Shown one piece after another: positions 7,297-15,844 of a DNA stretch of 34,231 bases. The DNA lies in assembly GCA_001940995.1 (NCBI GenBank), contig MSHC01000036.1, forward strand, positions 1-34,231, in the 5' to 3' direction. The number at the start of each line of letters is the position of its first letter. Position 1 is the first letter of the stretch. The translations under genes were made by a program, and so were the position numbers. This stretch comes from Ruminococcus sp. Phil15. Its GTDB lineage: Bacteria; Bacillota; Clostridia; Oscillospirales; Ruminococcaceae. A model generated the notes under the pieces. It worked only from the letters and a program-made list of their open reading frames with translations, searched no databases and had not been told where the DNA came from.

Positions 7297-8217
7297 TCAC
7301 TTTTTCTTTTTTAGCAATACTATTGAAACGACAAGTGTCAGAACTATTGCAACGAGTGATGCAAACCAAGTATACGGCAGCGGAAGATCCGTATTCATTC
7401 CGTAGAAGCTGAACACCATTGTAGGGATAGCCAAAATGATTGTAATAACGGTCAGCCGCCACATTACCATATTAAGGTTATTTGATATTACTGATGCGAA
7501 TGCGTCCATCATACCGCTTAAAATTCCCGAATAGATGCTTGTCATCTCGATTGCCTGTTTCACGTCGATAAGAACGTCCTCAAGCAGGTCCTGGTCTTCT
7601 TCATACAGCTTAATTACTCTGCCACGGTTGATTTTTTCGAGCGTTACGTCGTTTGCTTTAAGCGAAGTCGAAAAATAAACGAGCGACTTTTCAAGTCCGA
7701 GAAGCTGAATAAGCTCCTGGTTTTTCAGCGCTCCCTGGAGCTGCTGTTCGAGGCTGTAAGAGAGCTTTTCTATCTGCTTTAAGCTCATGAGAAATTTTGC
7801 GGTAATTTTGAGCAGGCACTGCAAAACAAATCTTGTTTTCATATTTGTCTGCATATTCTTTACCGCTCCGCTTTCGATTTCGGTTATGGTGCTGTTCTCC
7901 TTTGACGAGATAGTAAACACATAGTCGTCCGTAAGGATAATGCCGATAGGAAGCGTATAGAAAAGAGAAGTATCCGACTTCTGCATATCCGAAACAGGTG
8001 CGTCAACGATTATGAGCGTCTGTTCGTCCTCAATTTCGACGTGGGAGCTTTCCTCCTCATCAAGCGACGAGCGCACAAAGCCTGCGTCGAGGTTAAACTG
8101 GGAAATGAGGAAATCAATTTCCTCCGGATCCGGTGCGGTGACGGAAATCCAGCAGCCTGCCGTAGCTTTTTCGAGAAGCTCGAGGCTGTTTCCTACTGTC
8201 TTATAGTATTTGATCAT
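7297..8217 (-). CDS. corA: CorA family magnesium transporter
   Basis: 306 residues. CorA forms a pentameric channel admitting Mg2+ (also Co2+ or Ni2+ in some members). The large N-terminal cytosolic domain spans residues 1-245. Two C-terminal membrane helices follow (about 250-272 and 283-301) with the signature YGMN (GMN 273-275) at the end of the first and a short outer loop TDLPLP. The tail is KKKK. Start: ATG at 8217 with SD AAGAAGG 6 nt upstream; that SD lies in the 3' strand of a strong hairpin. A leader ORF and an alternative helix lie just upstream, suggesting translational control by Mg2+. It is transcribed alone from 8348-8376; no clear terminator was seen before the DivIVA-gene promoter. 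Confidence 0.93.
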   Translation of the reverse strand: MIKYYKTVGNSLELLEKATAGCWISVTAPDPEEIDFLISQFNLDAGFVRSSLDEEESSHVEIEDEQTLIIVDAPVSDMQKSDTSLFYTLPIGIILTDDYVFTISSKENSTITEIESGAVKNMQTNMKTRFVLQCLLKITAKFLMSLKQIEKLSYSLEQQLQGALKNQELIQLLGLEKSLVYFSTSLKANDVTLEKINRGRVIKLYEEDQDLLEDVLIDVKQAIEMTSIYSGILSGMMDAFASVISNNLNMVMWRLTVITIILAIPTMVFSFYGMNTDLPLPYTWFASLVAIVLTLVVSIVLLKKKK

Positions 8218-8218
8218 A

Positions 8219-8274
8219 CCATGCCTTCTTTCCGTGAAGGCGTGGCGTCAGGTTTAGCTACACTATGCCCTCAC
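8219..8274 (-). promoter_or_regulatory. Candidate Mg2+-responsive translational switch in the corA leader
   Basis: Two mutually exclusive helices are visible. Sequester: GCCTTC (8241-8236) pairs with GAAGGC (8228-8223) across a 7-nt loop, extended past one C-A mismatch by CCA/TGG, burying the corA SD. Anti-sequester: GTGAGGGC (8274-8267) pairs along 8 bp (one G-U) with GCCTTCAC (8241-8234), the same 5' strand. GTGAGGGC forms codons 14-16 of the leader ORF, directly before its stop. A ribosome finishing the ORF would cover it and let the sequester form; early drop-off or no ribosome would leave corA open. The pairing is seen; the regulatory logic is inferred. Confidence 0.7.
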
Positions 8275-8313
8275 AAAATATTCTGTCATATTCCCACTAG
8301 GGTCAGGGTTCAT
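8263..8313 (-). CDS. corA leader peptide, 16 residues with Pro-Asp-Pro
   Basis: The ORF encodes MNPDPSGNMTEYFVRA and stops with TAG, 45 nt before corA. It has the best possible SD (AGGAGG, 6 nt before ATG) and sits about 28 nt into the predicted transcript, so translation is likely. The N-terminus resembles the enterobacterial MgtL leader of mgtA (starts MEPDP), in which alternating acidic and proline residues destabilise the ribosome at low Mg2+ (established for E. coli/Salmonella). Its last three sense codons form one strand of the anti-sequester helix. The peptide is too short for ordinary gene callers. Confidence 0.7.
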   Translation of the reverse strand: MNPDPSGNMTEYFVRA

Positions 8314-8347
8314 AATGTACCTCCTAACTAAAAAATATTACTCCTTA

Positions 8348-8376
8348 ATTATAGCAGAAATTTTGCTTTATTGCAA
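8348..8376 (-). promoter_or_regulatory. Promoter of the corA transcript
   Basis: Minus strand TTGCAA (8371-8376), 17-base spacer ending in TGC (extended -10), TATAAT (8348-8353). The predicted start near 8341 gives a leader RNA of about 125 nt holding the 16-codon ORF and the two competing helices. It lies just after the ftsZ terminator. Confidence 0.85.
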
Positions 8377-8399
8377 GCAGAATTTCTGCATATCGGGAT

Positions 8400-8425
8400 A
8401 AAAAAGCCTCCCCTTGCGGAGAGGC
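8400..8425 (-). terminator. Terminator of ftsZ
   Basis: On the minus strand GCCTCTCC and GGGGAGGC form an 8-bp stem (one G-U) closed by a GCAA tetraloop and followed by TTTTTT. It is 23 bp past the ftsZ stop and separates ftsZ from corA. Confidence 0.93.
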
Positions 8426-8448
8426 TCGTTAGCTTTGCTTTACGCCGA

Positions 8449-9546
8449 TTACTTCTTGTTGAAGATGTTGAAGATATCGTCGTAGTACTCAGGATTGTCG
8501 CCTGCAGCCTTTGCAGCGCCTGTCTGTTCTGCCTTTGGAGCAGGAGCAACATACTCTGTAGTACCTGCGCTTGGAGAATCAGCGAAATCAGCGGCGATAA
8601 CCGTGATAAAGATTTCGTCTGTGGAATCCTCCTTGTAGTCTGTACCGAAAATAATTGTTGCTTCAGGGTCAACTGCGTTTGTAATAATATTTGTAAGCTC
8701 GTCAACGTCGTCTGTGATGATATCATCGGACATAACGATATTGATAAGAAGTCTTCTTGCGCCGTTGATAGAGGTCTCGAGGAGCGGGCTGGAGATAACC
8801 TGCTTTGCAGCCTCCTGAGCCTTATCCTTGCCTTCGCCGTGACCGATAGCGATATGAGCATAGCCTGCGTCCTTGAGGATAGAGGTTACGTCGGCAAAGT
8901 CTACGTTTACAACGCCGTTTCTGAGAATGATATCAGCGATAGACATAACGCCTGTCTTTAAAATACCGTCAGAGAGGGAGAATGCCTGACGCATTGTAAG
9001 CTTCTGGTCGCCGCTGAGAAGCTTCTGGTTAGGGATAACGATGAGGGAGTCAACATTCTTGAGAAGCTCCTGGATACCTCTTTCGGCCTGAGCCATCTTT
9101 CTTGCACCCTCGAACATAAACGGCTTAGTTACGACCGCAATAGTAAGCTTGCCAAGCTCTCTGGAGATCTCGGCTACTACCGGAGCCGCACCTGTACCTG
9201 TGCCGCCGCCCATGCCGGCTGTTATAACAACCATATCGGCGTCCTTGAGGGCTTCTGCGATTTCTTCTTTATTTTCCTGAGCGGACGATTCACCAACCTC
9301 AGGCTTTCCGCCTGCGCCGAGACCGTGCGTCAGCTTAGTACCGATCTGAATTTTCTCTGTTGCCATTGACTTTTTGAGAGCCTGTATATCTGTGTTAACG
9401 GCTATGTAGTCAACGTTTCCGTAGTCGATTGAGCCTGTCGTAGCTTCTGCGGCTATACAATTAAGAGCATTTCCGCCGCCGCCACCGACGCCGATAACCT
9501 TAATCTTTGCACCAAATGCTTCTTCGGAATTTATTGCCCAACTCAT
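8449..9546 (-). CDS. ftsZ: Cell division protein FtsZ
   Basis: 365 residues. FtsZ is the tubulin-like GTPase that forms the Z-ring and recruits the division machinery. The nucleotide-binding glycine run GVGGGGGNALN is at 19-29, the tubulin signature GMGGGTGTGAAP at 111-122, and the T7 synergy loop near 205 (VNVDFADVTSI). The C-terminal linker is short (about residues 325-350, PAPKAEQTGAAKAAG), and the tail EYYDDIFNIFNKK resembles the conserved peptide that binds partners such as FtsA or SepF. SD AGGAGG lies 8 nt upstream. It has its own promoter (9624-9652) although ftsQ precedes it. ftsA is not between ftsQ and ftsZ. Confidence 0.98.
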   Translation of the reverse strand: MSWAINSEEAFGAKIKVIGVGGGGGNALNCIAAEATTGSIDYGNVDYIAVNTDIQALKKSMATEKIQIGTKLTHGLGAGGKPEVGESSAQENKEEIAEALKDADMVVITAGMGGGTGTGAAPVVAEISRELGKLTIAVVTKPFMFEGARKMAQAERGIQELLKNVDSLIVIPNQKLLSGDQKLTMRQAFSLSDGILKTGVMSIADIILRNGVVNVDFADVTSILKDAGYAHIAIGHGEGKDKAQEAAKQVISSPLLETSINGARRLLINIVMSDDIITDDVDELTNIITNAVDPEATIIFGTDYKEDSTDEIFITVIAADFADSPSAGTTEYVAPAPKAEQTGAAKAAGDNPEYYDDIFNIFNKK

Positions 9547-9623
9547 TTTGACATCCTCCTACATTCATTCTATATTTTTATTTACATAACACTATTTTGC
9601 TACGCATTACTAGAGATATTATT

Positions 9624-9652
9624 ATAGTACCACAAGTGAGCAAAAATATCAA
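9624..9652 (-). promoter_or_regulatory. Promoter of ftsZ
   Basis: Minus strand TTGATA (9647-9652), 17-base spacer, TACTAT (9624-9629); an overlapping TATAAT (9621-9626) gives a 20-base spacing. About 75 nt of leader precede the ftsZ start. Confidence 0.65.
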
Positions 9653-9683
9653 GCGTTTTTTACAAATTTAATTGACTTTTTGG

Positions 9684-9714
9684 CTGAAAAAACATTTTTT
9701 TCTGTGTTTTTCAG
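9684..9714 (-). terminator. Hairpin after ftsQ, possible terminator
   Basis: On the minus strand CTGAAAAACA pairs with TGTTTTTTCAG across an A-rich loop, A/T-rich but about 10 bp long. A further small stem ATTTGT-TGA-ACAAAT lies between it and the ftsQ stop. Together they may end the mraZ-to-ftsQ transcript before the ftsZ promoter. Confidence 0.45.
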
Positions 9715-9742
9715 TAAATTTGTTCAACAAATGCTCTTAAAA

Positions 9743-10651
9743 TTAGAGCAAATCGTCATCATATATCTCCTGAAGCGGTCTGTCGTCATCGTCTTCATAA
9801 ATTGAGTAATCCTTCGGGGCTTCGTTTTTGAGCCAGCCGGTAAGCTTATCGGCGGCGATTACCGAAACGCCGCTCGATTCATTATGGTAATAAATTACGC
9901 CGTTGAACTCCTTAGAAAGCTTTTCCTCTAAGATCACCTTAATTGCGCTGAGCTTATAGTCAAGGTCAAGGGAGCTTCCGAGAAGGATATTTGCACGGTT
10001 ATCGAAATTTAGCTTTATATTCGTTCTGTCCTTGATATTTACCTCGACGATATTCTTTATTTCAAATCTTTCGACTGCATCAAGGATCGTATCCAGGATA
10101 GGCTCTTTGAGGGAGTCCTCCGACTTCATTCTGCCTTTCTCTATCTCTACAAGGTCAAAGCCCGTTATGATGATAAGTCCGCTCTTCGGTGCGTCGAGCG
10201 CTTCCTCCAGAATCTTTCCCGTTTCGCTTACCACATAGAACTTTCCATCATGCTCTATATTTGCGGCAGGAACCGCCTGAGTCACCTTGATTTTGATTTT
10301 ACCCGGGAAGCTCCGCAGTACCTTTACATCCTCGACATAGGAAAGGTTTTCCATAATGCACTCCTCCGCCGTATCCGTATCAAGGCGGATAAGGTTATTG
10401 CCTACTGCGACGCCGCTTATTTTTGTCACCTGCTCTGCGGTATAGAGGTCGGTGCCCGTGACCTCGACCTCCGTTGCATTGAACAGGATTGTGACCGAGA
10501 GGATAGTCATTGTTATTACAACGACAAAAAAGGTGAACACATAATACGCAGACATATTTCTGCGGCGCTTTTTTCTTGCGACTCTTACACGCTCGCCGTT
10601 TATGATTTTATATTCGGAATTGTCGGTTCTTTTCTTTACAACGTCCCTCAT
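9743..10651 (-). CDS. ftsQ: Cell division protein FtsQ/DivIB
   Basis: 302 residues. It is a bitopic membrane protein of the divisome core that joins FtsL/DivIC and the septal synthase. A basic cytosolic N-terminus (RVARKKRRRNM) is followed by one membrane helix (about 35-57, YYVFTFFVVVITMTILSVTI). A POTRA domain follows at about 62-130 (EVEVTGTDLYTAEQVTKIS; PGKIKIKVTQ), then the FtsQ beta domain. The tail after residue 280 is very acidic (EDDDDR, DDDLL). It follows murA by 28 bp and ends before an A/T-rich hairpin. Confidence 0.93.
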   Translation of the reverse strand: MRDVVKKRTDNSEYKIINGERVRVARKKRRRNMSAYYVFTFFVVVITMTILSVTILFNATEVEVTGTDLYTAEQVTKISGVAVGNNLIRLDTDTAEECIMENLSYVEDVKVLRSFPGKIKIKVTQAVPAANIEHDGKFYVVSETGKILEEALDAPKSGLIIITGFDLVEIEKGRMKSEDSLKEPILDTILDAVERFEIKNIVEVNIKDRTNIKLNFDNRANILLGSSLDLDYKLSAIKVILEEKLSKEFNGVIYYHNESSGVSVIAADKLTGWLKNEAPKDYSIYEDDDDRPLQEIYDDDLL

Positions 10652-10679
10652 GACTCTGCGGTTTTCCTTTCCTCAAAAA

Positions 10680-11933
10680 TTAAACTCTCTTTATAGAAGC
10701 GCCTACTGACGAAAATGCGTTTTCGATGCTTTCGTAGCCTCTGTCTATATACTTTATGTCCGATACCTCGGTTGTGCCCTGAGCGCCAAGACCTGCTACA
10801 ACGAGTGCGGCGCCGCCTCTTAGATCGGTTGCTCTCACTTTAGCGCCCGAAAGGAAATTAACGCCGTCTACGACAGCGACCTTTCCCTCCGCCTTTATGT
10901 CCGCTCCCATACGAAGAAGCTCGTCAACGTGACGGAATCTGTTTGAAAATATATTTTCTATAACTATGCTCGTTCCCTTAGCTTTAGTGAGCGCCGCCAT
11001 AACGACTGCCTGTGCGTCTGTCGGAAATCCGGGGAAAGGCATTGTTCTTATTGTTTTTACAGCTTTAAGGCTGCGTTTTGCGCTGATATAAATTCTGTCG
11101 GAGTAGGGGCATACGATACAGCCCATCTGCTCGAAAACAGGGAGAATTGCTTCTACGTCGCTCACCCTTGAATTTAAAACGGTAAGCTCCGAGCCTGTTA
11201 CGGCGGCTGCGCTTAGATATGTAGCGAGAACTATCCTGTCCGGCATTACCTCATAGTCACAGCCGGAAAGCTTTTCAACTCCCTCAATATATATTGAGTT
11301 TTCGCCGTAGCCCGAGATCCTTGCACCGCAGCTGTTGAGAAATCTTGAAAGGTCTGTGATTTCAGGTTCTCTGGCAGCGTTATGTATAACGGTCGAGCCT
11401 TTTGCGGTAACTGCTGCAAGAATGATATTCTCAGTCGCTCCTACCGACGGAAACGAAAGCACGATTTTTGCGCCGTGCAGTCCCTTTCCGACATCGCAGT
11501 CCAGAATACCGTGGTCCTCCTTTATCATAGCGCCCATCTGACGCAATGCCGAGATGTGCATATCAATAGGTCTTGGACCAAGCTCGCAGCCCCCCGGAAA
11601 TGAGAGCCTGCATCTTCCTATTCTGCCGAGGATTGCTCCTAAGAACACAATAGATGAACGCATTTCTCTCATAAGCTCATCGGGGACGTTAAAATGTGAG
11701 AGCGAGTCGGTATTTACCGAAACGCTGTCGCCGTCCCTCACGCATTTACATCCGAGGCAGGTCAGTATTCTGCAGGCGGCGTAGACATCGCTCAGCCTGG
11801 GGCAGTTATGTAAGACCGTTTCTCCTCTTGCTAAAACGCACGCTGCCAGAAGCGGCAGGGCGCTGTTCTTAGCTCCGTGGACATAAAGCTCTCCGCTTAG
11901 TTTCTTTTCGCCGTCAATCACCAGCCTTTGCAT
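10680..11933 (-). CDS. murA: UDP-N-acetylglucosamine 1-carboxyvinyltransferase MurA
   Basis: 417 residues from ATG 11933. MurA transfers enolpyruvate from phosphoenolpyruvate to UDP-GlcNAc, the first committed step of peptidoglycan synthesis, in the cytosol. Lys22-Asn23 of HGAKNSALPLL and the catalytic loop PGGCELGPRPIDMHI with Cys116 (the residue alkylated by fosfomycin in the family) are present; no Cys-to-Asp change is seen. The start is chosen because AGGAGA lies 8 nt before this ATG; the longer reading to 11999 has no SD and adds 22 atypical residues. It sits between murG and ftsQ, with a 122-bp gap after murG in which I see no convincing promoter. Confidence 0.96.
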   Translation of the reverse strand: MQRLVIDGEKKLSGELYVHGAKNSALPLLAACVLARGETVLHNCPRLSDVYAACRILTCLGCKCVRDGDSVSVNTDSLSHFNVPDELMREMRSSIVFLGAILGRIGRCRLSFPGGCELGPRPIDMHISALRQMGAMIKEDHGILDCDVGKGLHGAKIVLSFPSVGATENIILAAVTAKGSTVIHNAAREPEITDLSRFLNSCGARISGYGENSIYIEGVEKLSGCDYEVMPDRIVLATYLSAAAVTGSELTVLNSRVSDVEAILPVFEQMGCIVCPYSDRIYISAKRSLKAVKTIRTMPFPGFPTDAQAVVMAALTKAKGTSIVIENIFSNRFRHVDELLRMGADIKAEGKVAVVDGVNFLSGAKVRATDLRGGAALVVAGLGAQGTTEVSDIKYIDRGYESIENAFSSVGASIKRV

Positions 11934-12055
11934 AAAGCTTCTCTCCTTCTTGACAAATTCTGTTGCGTCCGCCGCCCTATAAACGGGGAACATCAACACT
12001 AAGGTTATATGCCATATTATGCAAAAGCGAGAAAAGCGGTGATATAAATTGCGTT

Positions 12056-13207
12056 TTAGAGTCCTTTGGATTCTGTTGCTTCTATGATAAGCTGGTATAG
12101 TGCGTTATAGATACGCTCGTCGGTATCCTTTATATAGAGTCTGTGAGCCGCCTGCGACAACTCCTCTATTCTTTCTTTATTATCGCACAGTCCGCTTACT
12201 GTGTCAATAAGCTTTTTAGGAGTAAGCTCTTTTTCCTCGATTACTATTCCTGCGCCTGCGTTATGCAGAACCATACCGTTATGGTACTGGTGATTTCCGG
12301 CTACGTTCGGCGACGGAATGAGGATAGACGCTCTGCCGAGCGCTTCAAGCTCTGTCAGTGCGTTTGCGCCGCATCTGCTGATAACGAGATCTGCGGCAGA
12401 CATACACAGCGGCATATTGATATAGTCGCTTATCAAAAATCTGTTATAGCCGTCTACCGTAACTCCGCTGTCAGTAAGCTTTTTCACAAAGTCCTTGTTG
12501 CTTTCGTGCGTGCCGTAGGAATGGATATGGTTTATCTTTATACCGTTCTCCTGCTCCCACTTTAAAAGCTCTGCGATATTCTCGTTAAGGACGTATGAGC
12601 CGAGGCTTCCGCCCGTTGAGAGGATACATATTTCGTTCTCGTCAAAGCCGAGTTCTCTTTTCGCCTGCGCTCTGTCATGGCTGGCAAAGGCGGCTCTTAC
12701 GGGAAGTCCTGTTACGGTATAGTCTATTCCGTCCTCCAGGTATTCCTTTGCCTCGATGACGGTAAGCATTACCTTATCGACAAGCTTTGAGAGCAGTCTT
12801 GTTGTGACCCCCGGATATGCATTCTGTTCGTGGATTGCGGTTTTGATTTTCATTTTAGCTGCTTTGCGGACAATCGGGCCGCTGACGTATCCGCCTGTTC
12901 CGATAACAAGGTCGGGCTTGAAGTCGTTAATAATTTTCTTTGCCCTCGAGCCTGAAAATGCTAGGCACTTGAGCGCCACTGCATTTCTCTTTATATTCCC
13001 AAGCGACAATGAACGCTGAAAGCCGTGGACGTCGATCTCCTCAAAGCGGTAGCCCAAATCTCTTACTATCTTAGCCTCGATGCCTGTGGGTGTTCCTGCG
13101 AAGCAGAACTCTGCATCGGGGTGATTTTTCTTTATTATCTCCGCAATTGCAACGGCGGGATTAATGTGTCCCGATGTTCCGCCGCCTGCGAGCAATACTC
13201 TTAGCAT
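12056..13207 (-). CDS. murG: UDP-GlcNAc:lipid I N-acetylglucosaminyltransferase MurG
   Basis: 383 residues, slightly longer than the usual 355-370. MurG adds GlcNAc to lipid I on the inner face of the membrane to make lipid II. The GT28 glycine loop GGGTSGHINPAVAIAE is at residues 8-23. DLVIGTGGYVSGPI and HEQNAYPG follow in the N-terminal domain. In the C-terminal donor-binding domain STGGSLGS, DLVISRCGANALTELEALGR and NHQYHNG are seen. It starts 15 bp after ftsW. Confidence 0.97.
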   Translation of the reverse strand: MLRVLLAGGGTSGHINPAVAIAEIIKKNHPDAEFCFAGTPTGIEAKIVRDLGYRFEEIDVHGFQRSLSLGNIKRNAVALKCLAFSGSRAKKIINDFKPDLVIGTGGYVSGPIVRKAAKMKIKTAIHEQNAYPGVTTRLLSKLVDKVMLTVIEAKEYLEDGIDYTVTGLPVRAAFASHDRAQAKRELGFDENEICILSTGGSLGSYVLNENIAELLKWEQENGIKINHIHSYGTHESNKDFVKKLTDSGVTVDGYNRFLISDYINMPLCMSAADLVISRCGANALTELEALGRASILIPSPNVAGNHQYHNGMVLHNAGAGIVIEEKELTPKKLIDTVSGLCDNKERIEELSQAAHRLYIKDTDERIYNALYQLIIEATESKGL

Positions 13208-13222
13208 ACGCTTTCCTCCGAT

Positions 13223-14431
13223 TTATTCCTTTGTCGTTGATTGCCTTGAAATACTCAGAAGTATTCCCATTTCGGCAAGCTGAATGAGAAGTGCTGTTCC
13301 TCCGTAGCTGAAGAACGGAAGGCTGATACCTGTATTCGGAAATGCGTTGCAGGCAACTCCGATGTTCAAAAATGCCTGAATACCTATCTGAATAGTAATA
13401 CCTGCGGCAAGGAGCATACCGAAGCGGTCGGGCGCATTGGAAGCGATGTAGAAGCCTCTGAACACGAAAAGTGCGAACAGAAGAATTACTGCAACTGCGC
13501 CAACAAAGCCCATTTCTTCACAGACTACCGCAAAGACGAAGTCGTTCTGCGCTTCAGGCAGCCAGAGGTGCTTTTGTCTTGATTCACCGAAGCCAAGTCC
13601 GAAAATTCCGCCCGAGCCGATTGCCAGCATAGACTGATAGGTCTGGAGCGTTGAGCCCAGAATATCGCTCGTAGGATCTTTCCATGACTGTATTCTTTCC
13701 GATATGTAGCCAAAGCCGCCGCTTGTTACTATCTTATAACCGAGCAATACTCCTACGCCTGCTACGCCTACTACGCAGAGTATGACAAAGTGTTTCATAG
13801 GTACGCCTGAAACGAAAATCATTGCTATACCGATTGCGCCGAAGATGAGAACGCCGGAGAGGTGTCGCTGAAGCACCAAGACTCCGCAGCACAGAGCCAG
13901 TACCAAAAGATACGGAGCCATCGAGTATTTAATGCTCTTAAATTTCGGATAATTAAGCGCCCCTAAGTATGCAAAGATAATGATAAACGCAACCTTTAAC
14001 AGCTCTGACGGCTGAAAGTTTATAGGGCCGATAACGATCCACCTTCTTGCCCCTGCGACGGCGGTGCCGATAAACGATGTCACAAACGTAAGCCCGTAGA
14101 CTATTATAAATGCGAGGTAGGCAAGCTTTGTGTTCTGATAGTTATGGTAATCTATAAACGACAGGGTAAACATAAACGCAAGACCGATAAATATGGAAAC
14201 GCACTGTTTTTGAAGGTAATAATATCCGTTGTTATGCTCCTGTAATCCCCAGACGTAGCTTGCAGAGAACATCATAAATGTTCCGAAAACAAGGAGTATC
14301 ATGACTATAAAAAGGAACGGCTTATCGTAATCGCTGCCTATAAGGCGGAAATGGAATTGATTCCTTGCCTGGGCAACTTCCCTTTTCTTAGGCTTTTGAT
14401 GTTCTATTTTTGTTGTAGCTCTTGTCGCCAA
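13223..14431 (-). CDS. FtsW/SpoVE SEDS peptidoglycan glycosyltransferase
   Basis: 402 residues with about ten hydrophobic segments and a basic cytosolic N-terminus. SEDS proteins polymerise lipid II and work as a pair with a class B PBP, here probably the one encoded at 17303-19537. Motifs: GARRWIVIGPINFQPSE near 127-143, LPEAQNDFVFAVVCEEMG with the catalytic-type Asp297, and PFFSYGGTALL near the C-terminus. Whether it serves vegetative septation (FtsW) or the spore cortex (SpoVE) cannot be told from sequence; its place in the cluster, with no other SEDS gene in the window, favours division. It directly follows murF, where mraY and murD usually sit. Confidence 0.93.
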   Translation of the reverse strand: MATRATTKIEHQKPKKREVAQARNQFHFRLIGSDYDKPFLFIVMILLVFGTFMMFSASYVWGLQEHNNGYYYLQKQCVSIFIGLAFMFTLSFIDYHNYQNTKLAYLAFIIVYGLTFVTSFIGTAVAGARRWIVIGPINFQPSELLKVAFIIIFAYLGALNYPKFKSIKYSMAPYLLVLALCCGVLVLQRHLSGVLIFGAIGIAMIFVSGVPMKHFVILCVVGVAGVGVLLGYKIVTSGGFGYISERIQSWKDPTSDILGSTLQTYQSMLAIGSGGIFGLGFGESRQKHLWLPEAQNDFVFAVVCEEMGFVGAVAVILLFALFVFRGFYIASNAPDRFGMLLAAGITIQIGIQAFLNIGVACNAFPNTGISLPFFSYGGTALLIQLAEMGILLSISRQSTTKE

Positions 14432-14466
14432 GCGTGACTACCTCCTTAATGTTTTTCACTTACAGT

Positions 14467-15828
14467 CTATTCCGTGACCGACTTATAAATTCCGTCAAGC
14501 TTCATTCCGTGGCTGCCCTTAAACAGCACAAGGTCGCCGGCTGAAAGCTCCGCTCTGAGGAACGAAACAAGCTTCTCTCTGTCTTTGAATGTAAAAATAC
14601 CGCTTTCGGAGAAGCCTTTTTTTCTTGCTCCCTCTGCATAATATTCCGCTTCCTCGCCGTAGCAGATAAGCATATCTGCGCCCGTTTTCGCAAAAGCCTC
14701 GCCCACCGACTTATGGCACGGCTTTGACATATCTCCCAATTCCAGCATATCGGCAAGCAGGGCGATTTTTCTGCCCTCAGGCTTTGCGTTTTTGAGTACG
14801 CCCAGTGCGGACTTCATGGCCTCGGGGCTTGCGTTATAGCAGTCGAGCATATATGTAACGCCGTTATGAGTTTCCTTATTCTGCCTCATACCGTCTGCCG
14901 CAAATTCTGCGATTGCCTTCACCATAAGCTCAGGGCTGATACCGTAGTTAAGTCCCACTGTAAATGCGCAGAGAGCGTTTAAGACATTATGGTCGCCCGG
15001 AACGTTCACTCTTGCCTTATAGCGGTTTCCGTTATTGTTTATCGTAAAATCTGTGCCGTTTTCGTCTCTTTCTATATCCGAGGCATAGACCTGCGCCGTT
15101 TTCTTTGTGAGAGAATATGTAAGCTTTTCGCCGCTGCGAAGCACGACCTCGGACAAAAGCTTGTCGTCAATGTTTGTTACAAGCGGTGCGCCGTAGCTTG
15201 CTCCGTCGAAAATCTCAAGCTTTGCTTTCAGTATATTCTCCTGACTGCCCAGATTTCCGATATGAGCAGTGCCGATGTTTGTGATGACGCACACCTCGGG
15301 CTTTGCGATAGTTGACAGTCTTGAAATTTCGCCGAAGTGGTTCATTCCCATTTCTATAACTGCCGCCTCCGTATCGCTTGTGAGGTTGAAAATCGTCTGC
15401 GGCAGACCGATTTCATTATTTAAGTTGCCGATAGTTTTGAGTGTTTTAAACTTCTTTGAAAGGACGAGATAAATCATTTCCTTTGTCGAGGTTTTTCCCA
15501 CCGAGCCTGTCACTCCGACAACCTTTAAATTCTTAAATCTGTTCCTGTAAAATGCGGCGATACGTCCCAGCGCACGGAAGCTTGAATCGACAATAATGCA
15601 CCTTACGTCCTTTATAGGTCTTTCGGACACGACCGCAACAGCTCCGTTTTCGACAGCCTTTTTTGCGAAATCGTGGCCGTCAAATCGCTCGCCCTTTATG
15701 CAGACAAACACCGAGCCGTCTTTTATCGTTCTTGTGTCGGTTGAGATGTTGTCGATGTCGATATCTGCGTTATAGCCGTAGCTTCCCGATACCGCCTCGA
15801 CTATTTCATAAAGCTTTACTTTTTCCAT
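14467..15828 (-). CDS. murF: UDP-N-acetylmuramoyl-tripeptide--D-alanyl-D-alanine ligase MurF
   Basis: 453 residues. MurF uses ATP to add D-Ala-D-Ala to UDP-MurNAc-tripeptide, the last cytosolic precursor step. Mur ligase N-terminal domain about 20-95 (STDTRTIKDGSVFVCIKGERFDGHDF), ATP loop GVTGSVGKTS (105-114), central domain with NEIGLPQTIFNL and EMGMNHFGEIS, and C-terminal domain with YNASPEAMKSAL (the family's DxYNANPxS motif reads DCYNASPEA here). Start ATG with AGGAG 6 nt upstream, 16 bp after murE. Confidence 0.97.
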   Translation of the reverse strand: MEKVKLYEIVEAVSGSYGYNADIDIDNISTDTRTIKDGSVFVCIKGERFDGHDFAKKAVENGAVAVVSERPIKDVRCIIVDSSFRALGRIAAFYRNRFKNLKVVGVTGSVGKTSTKEMIYLVLSKKFKTLKTIGNLNNEIGLPQTIFNLTSDTEAAVIEMGMNHFGEISRLSTIAKPEVCVITNIGTAHIGNLGSQENILKAKLEIFDGASYGAPLVTNIDDKLLSEVVLRSGEKLTYSLTKKTAQVYASDIERDENGTDFTINNNGNRYKARVNVPGDHNVLNALCAFTVGLNYGISPELMVKAIAEFAADGMRQNKETHNGVTYMLDCYNASPEAMKSALGVLKNAKPEGRKIALLADMLELGDMSKPCHKSVGEAFAKTGADMLICYGEEAEYYAEGARKKGFSESGIFTFKDREKLVSFLRAELSAGDLVLFKGSHGMKLDGIYKSVTE

Positions 15829-15844
15829 TCGCTTCTCCTAAAGT

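Noticed and set aside
8215-8341. M-box (ykoK) magnesium riboswitch upstream of corA
   Set aside because: The leader is only about 125 nt and lacks the conserved M-box sequence blocks I know; the leader ORF with paired helices explains the segment better.
8349-8861. 170-codon minus-strand frame overlapping the ftsZ 3' end
   Set aside because: Frame-shifted shadow of ftsZ that runs through its terminator and the corA promoter; low-complexity Leu/Ser/Gln composition.
11934-12055. Separate promoter for murA in the 122-bp gap after murG
   Set aside because: TATAAC and TTGCAT fragments occur, but no pair has proper spacing; read-through from murG is simpler.
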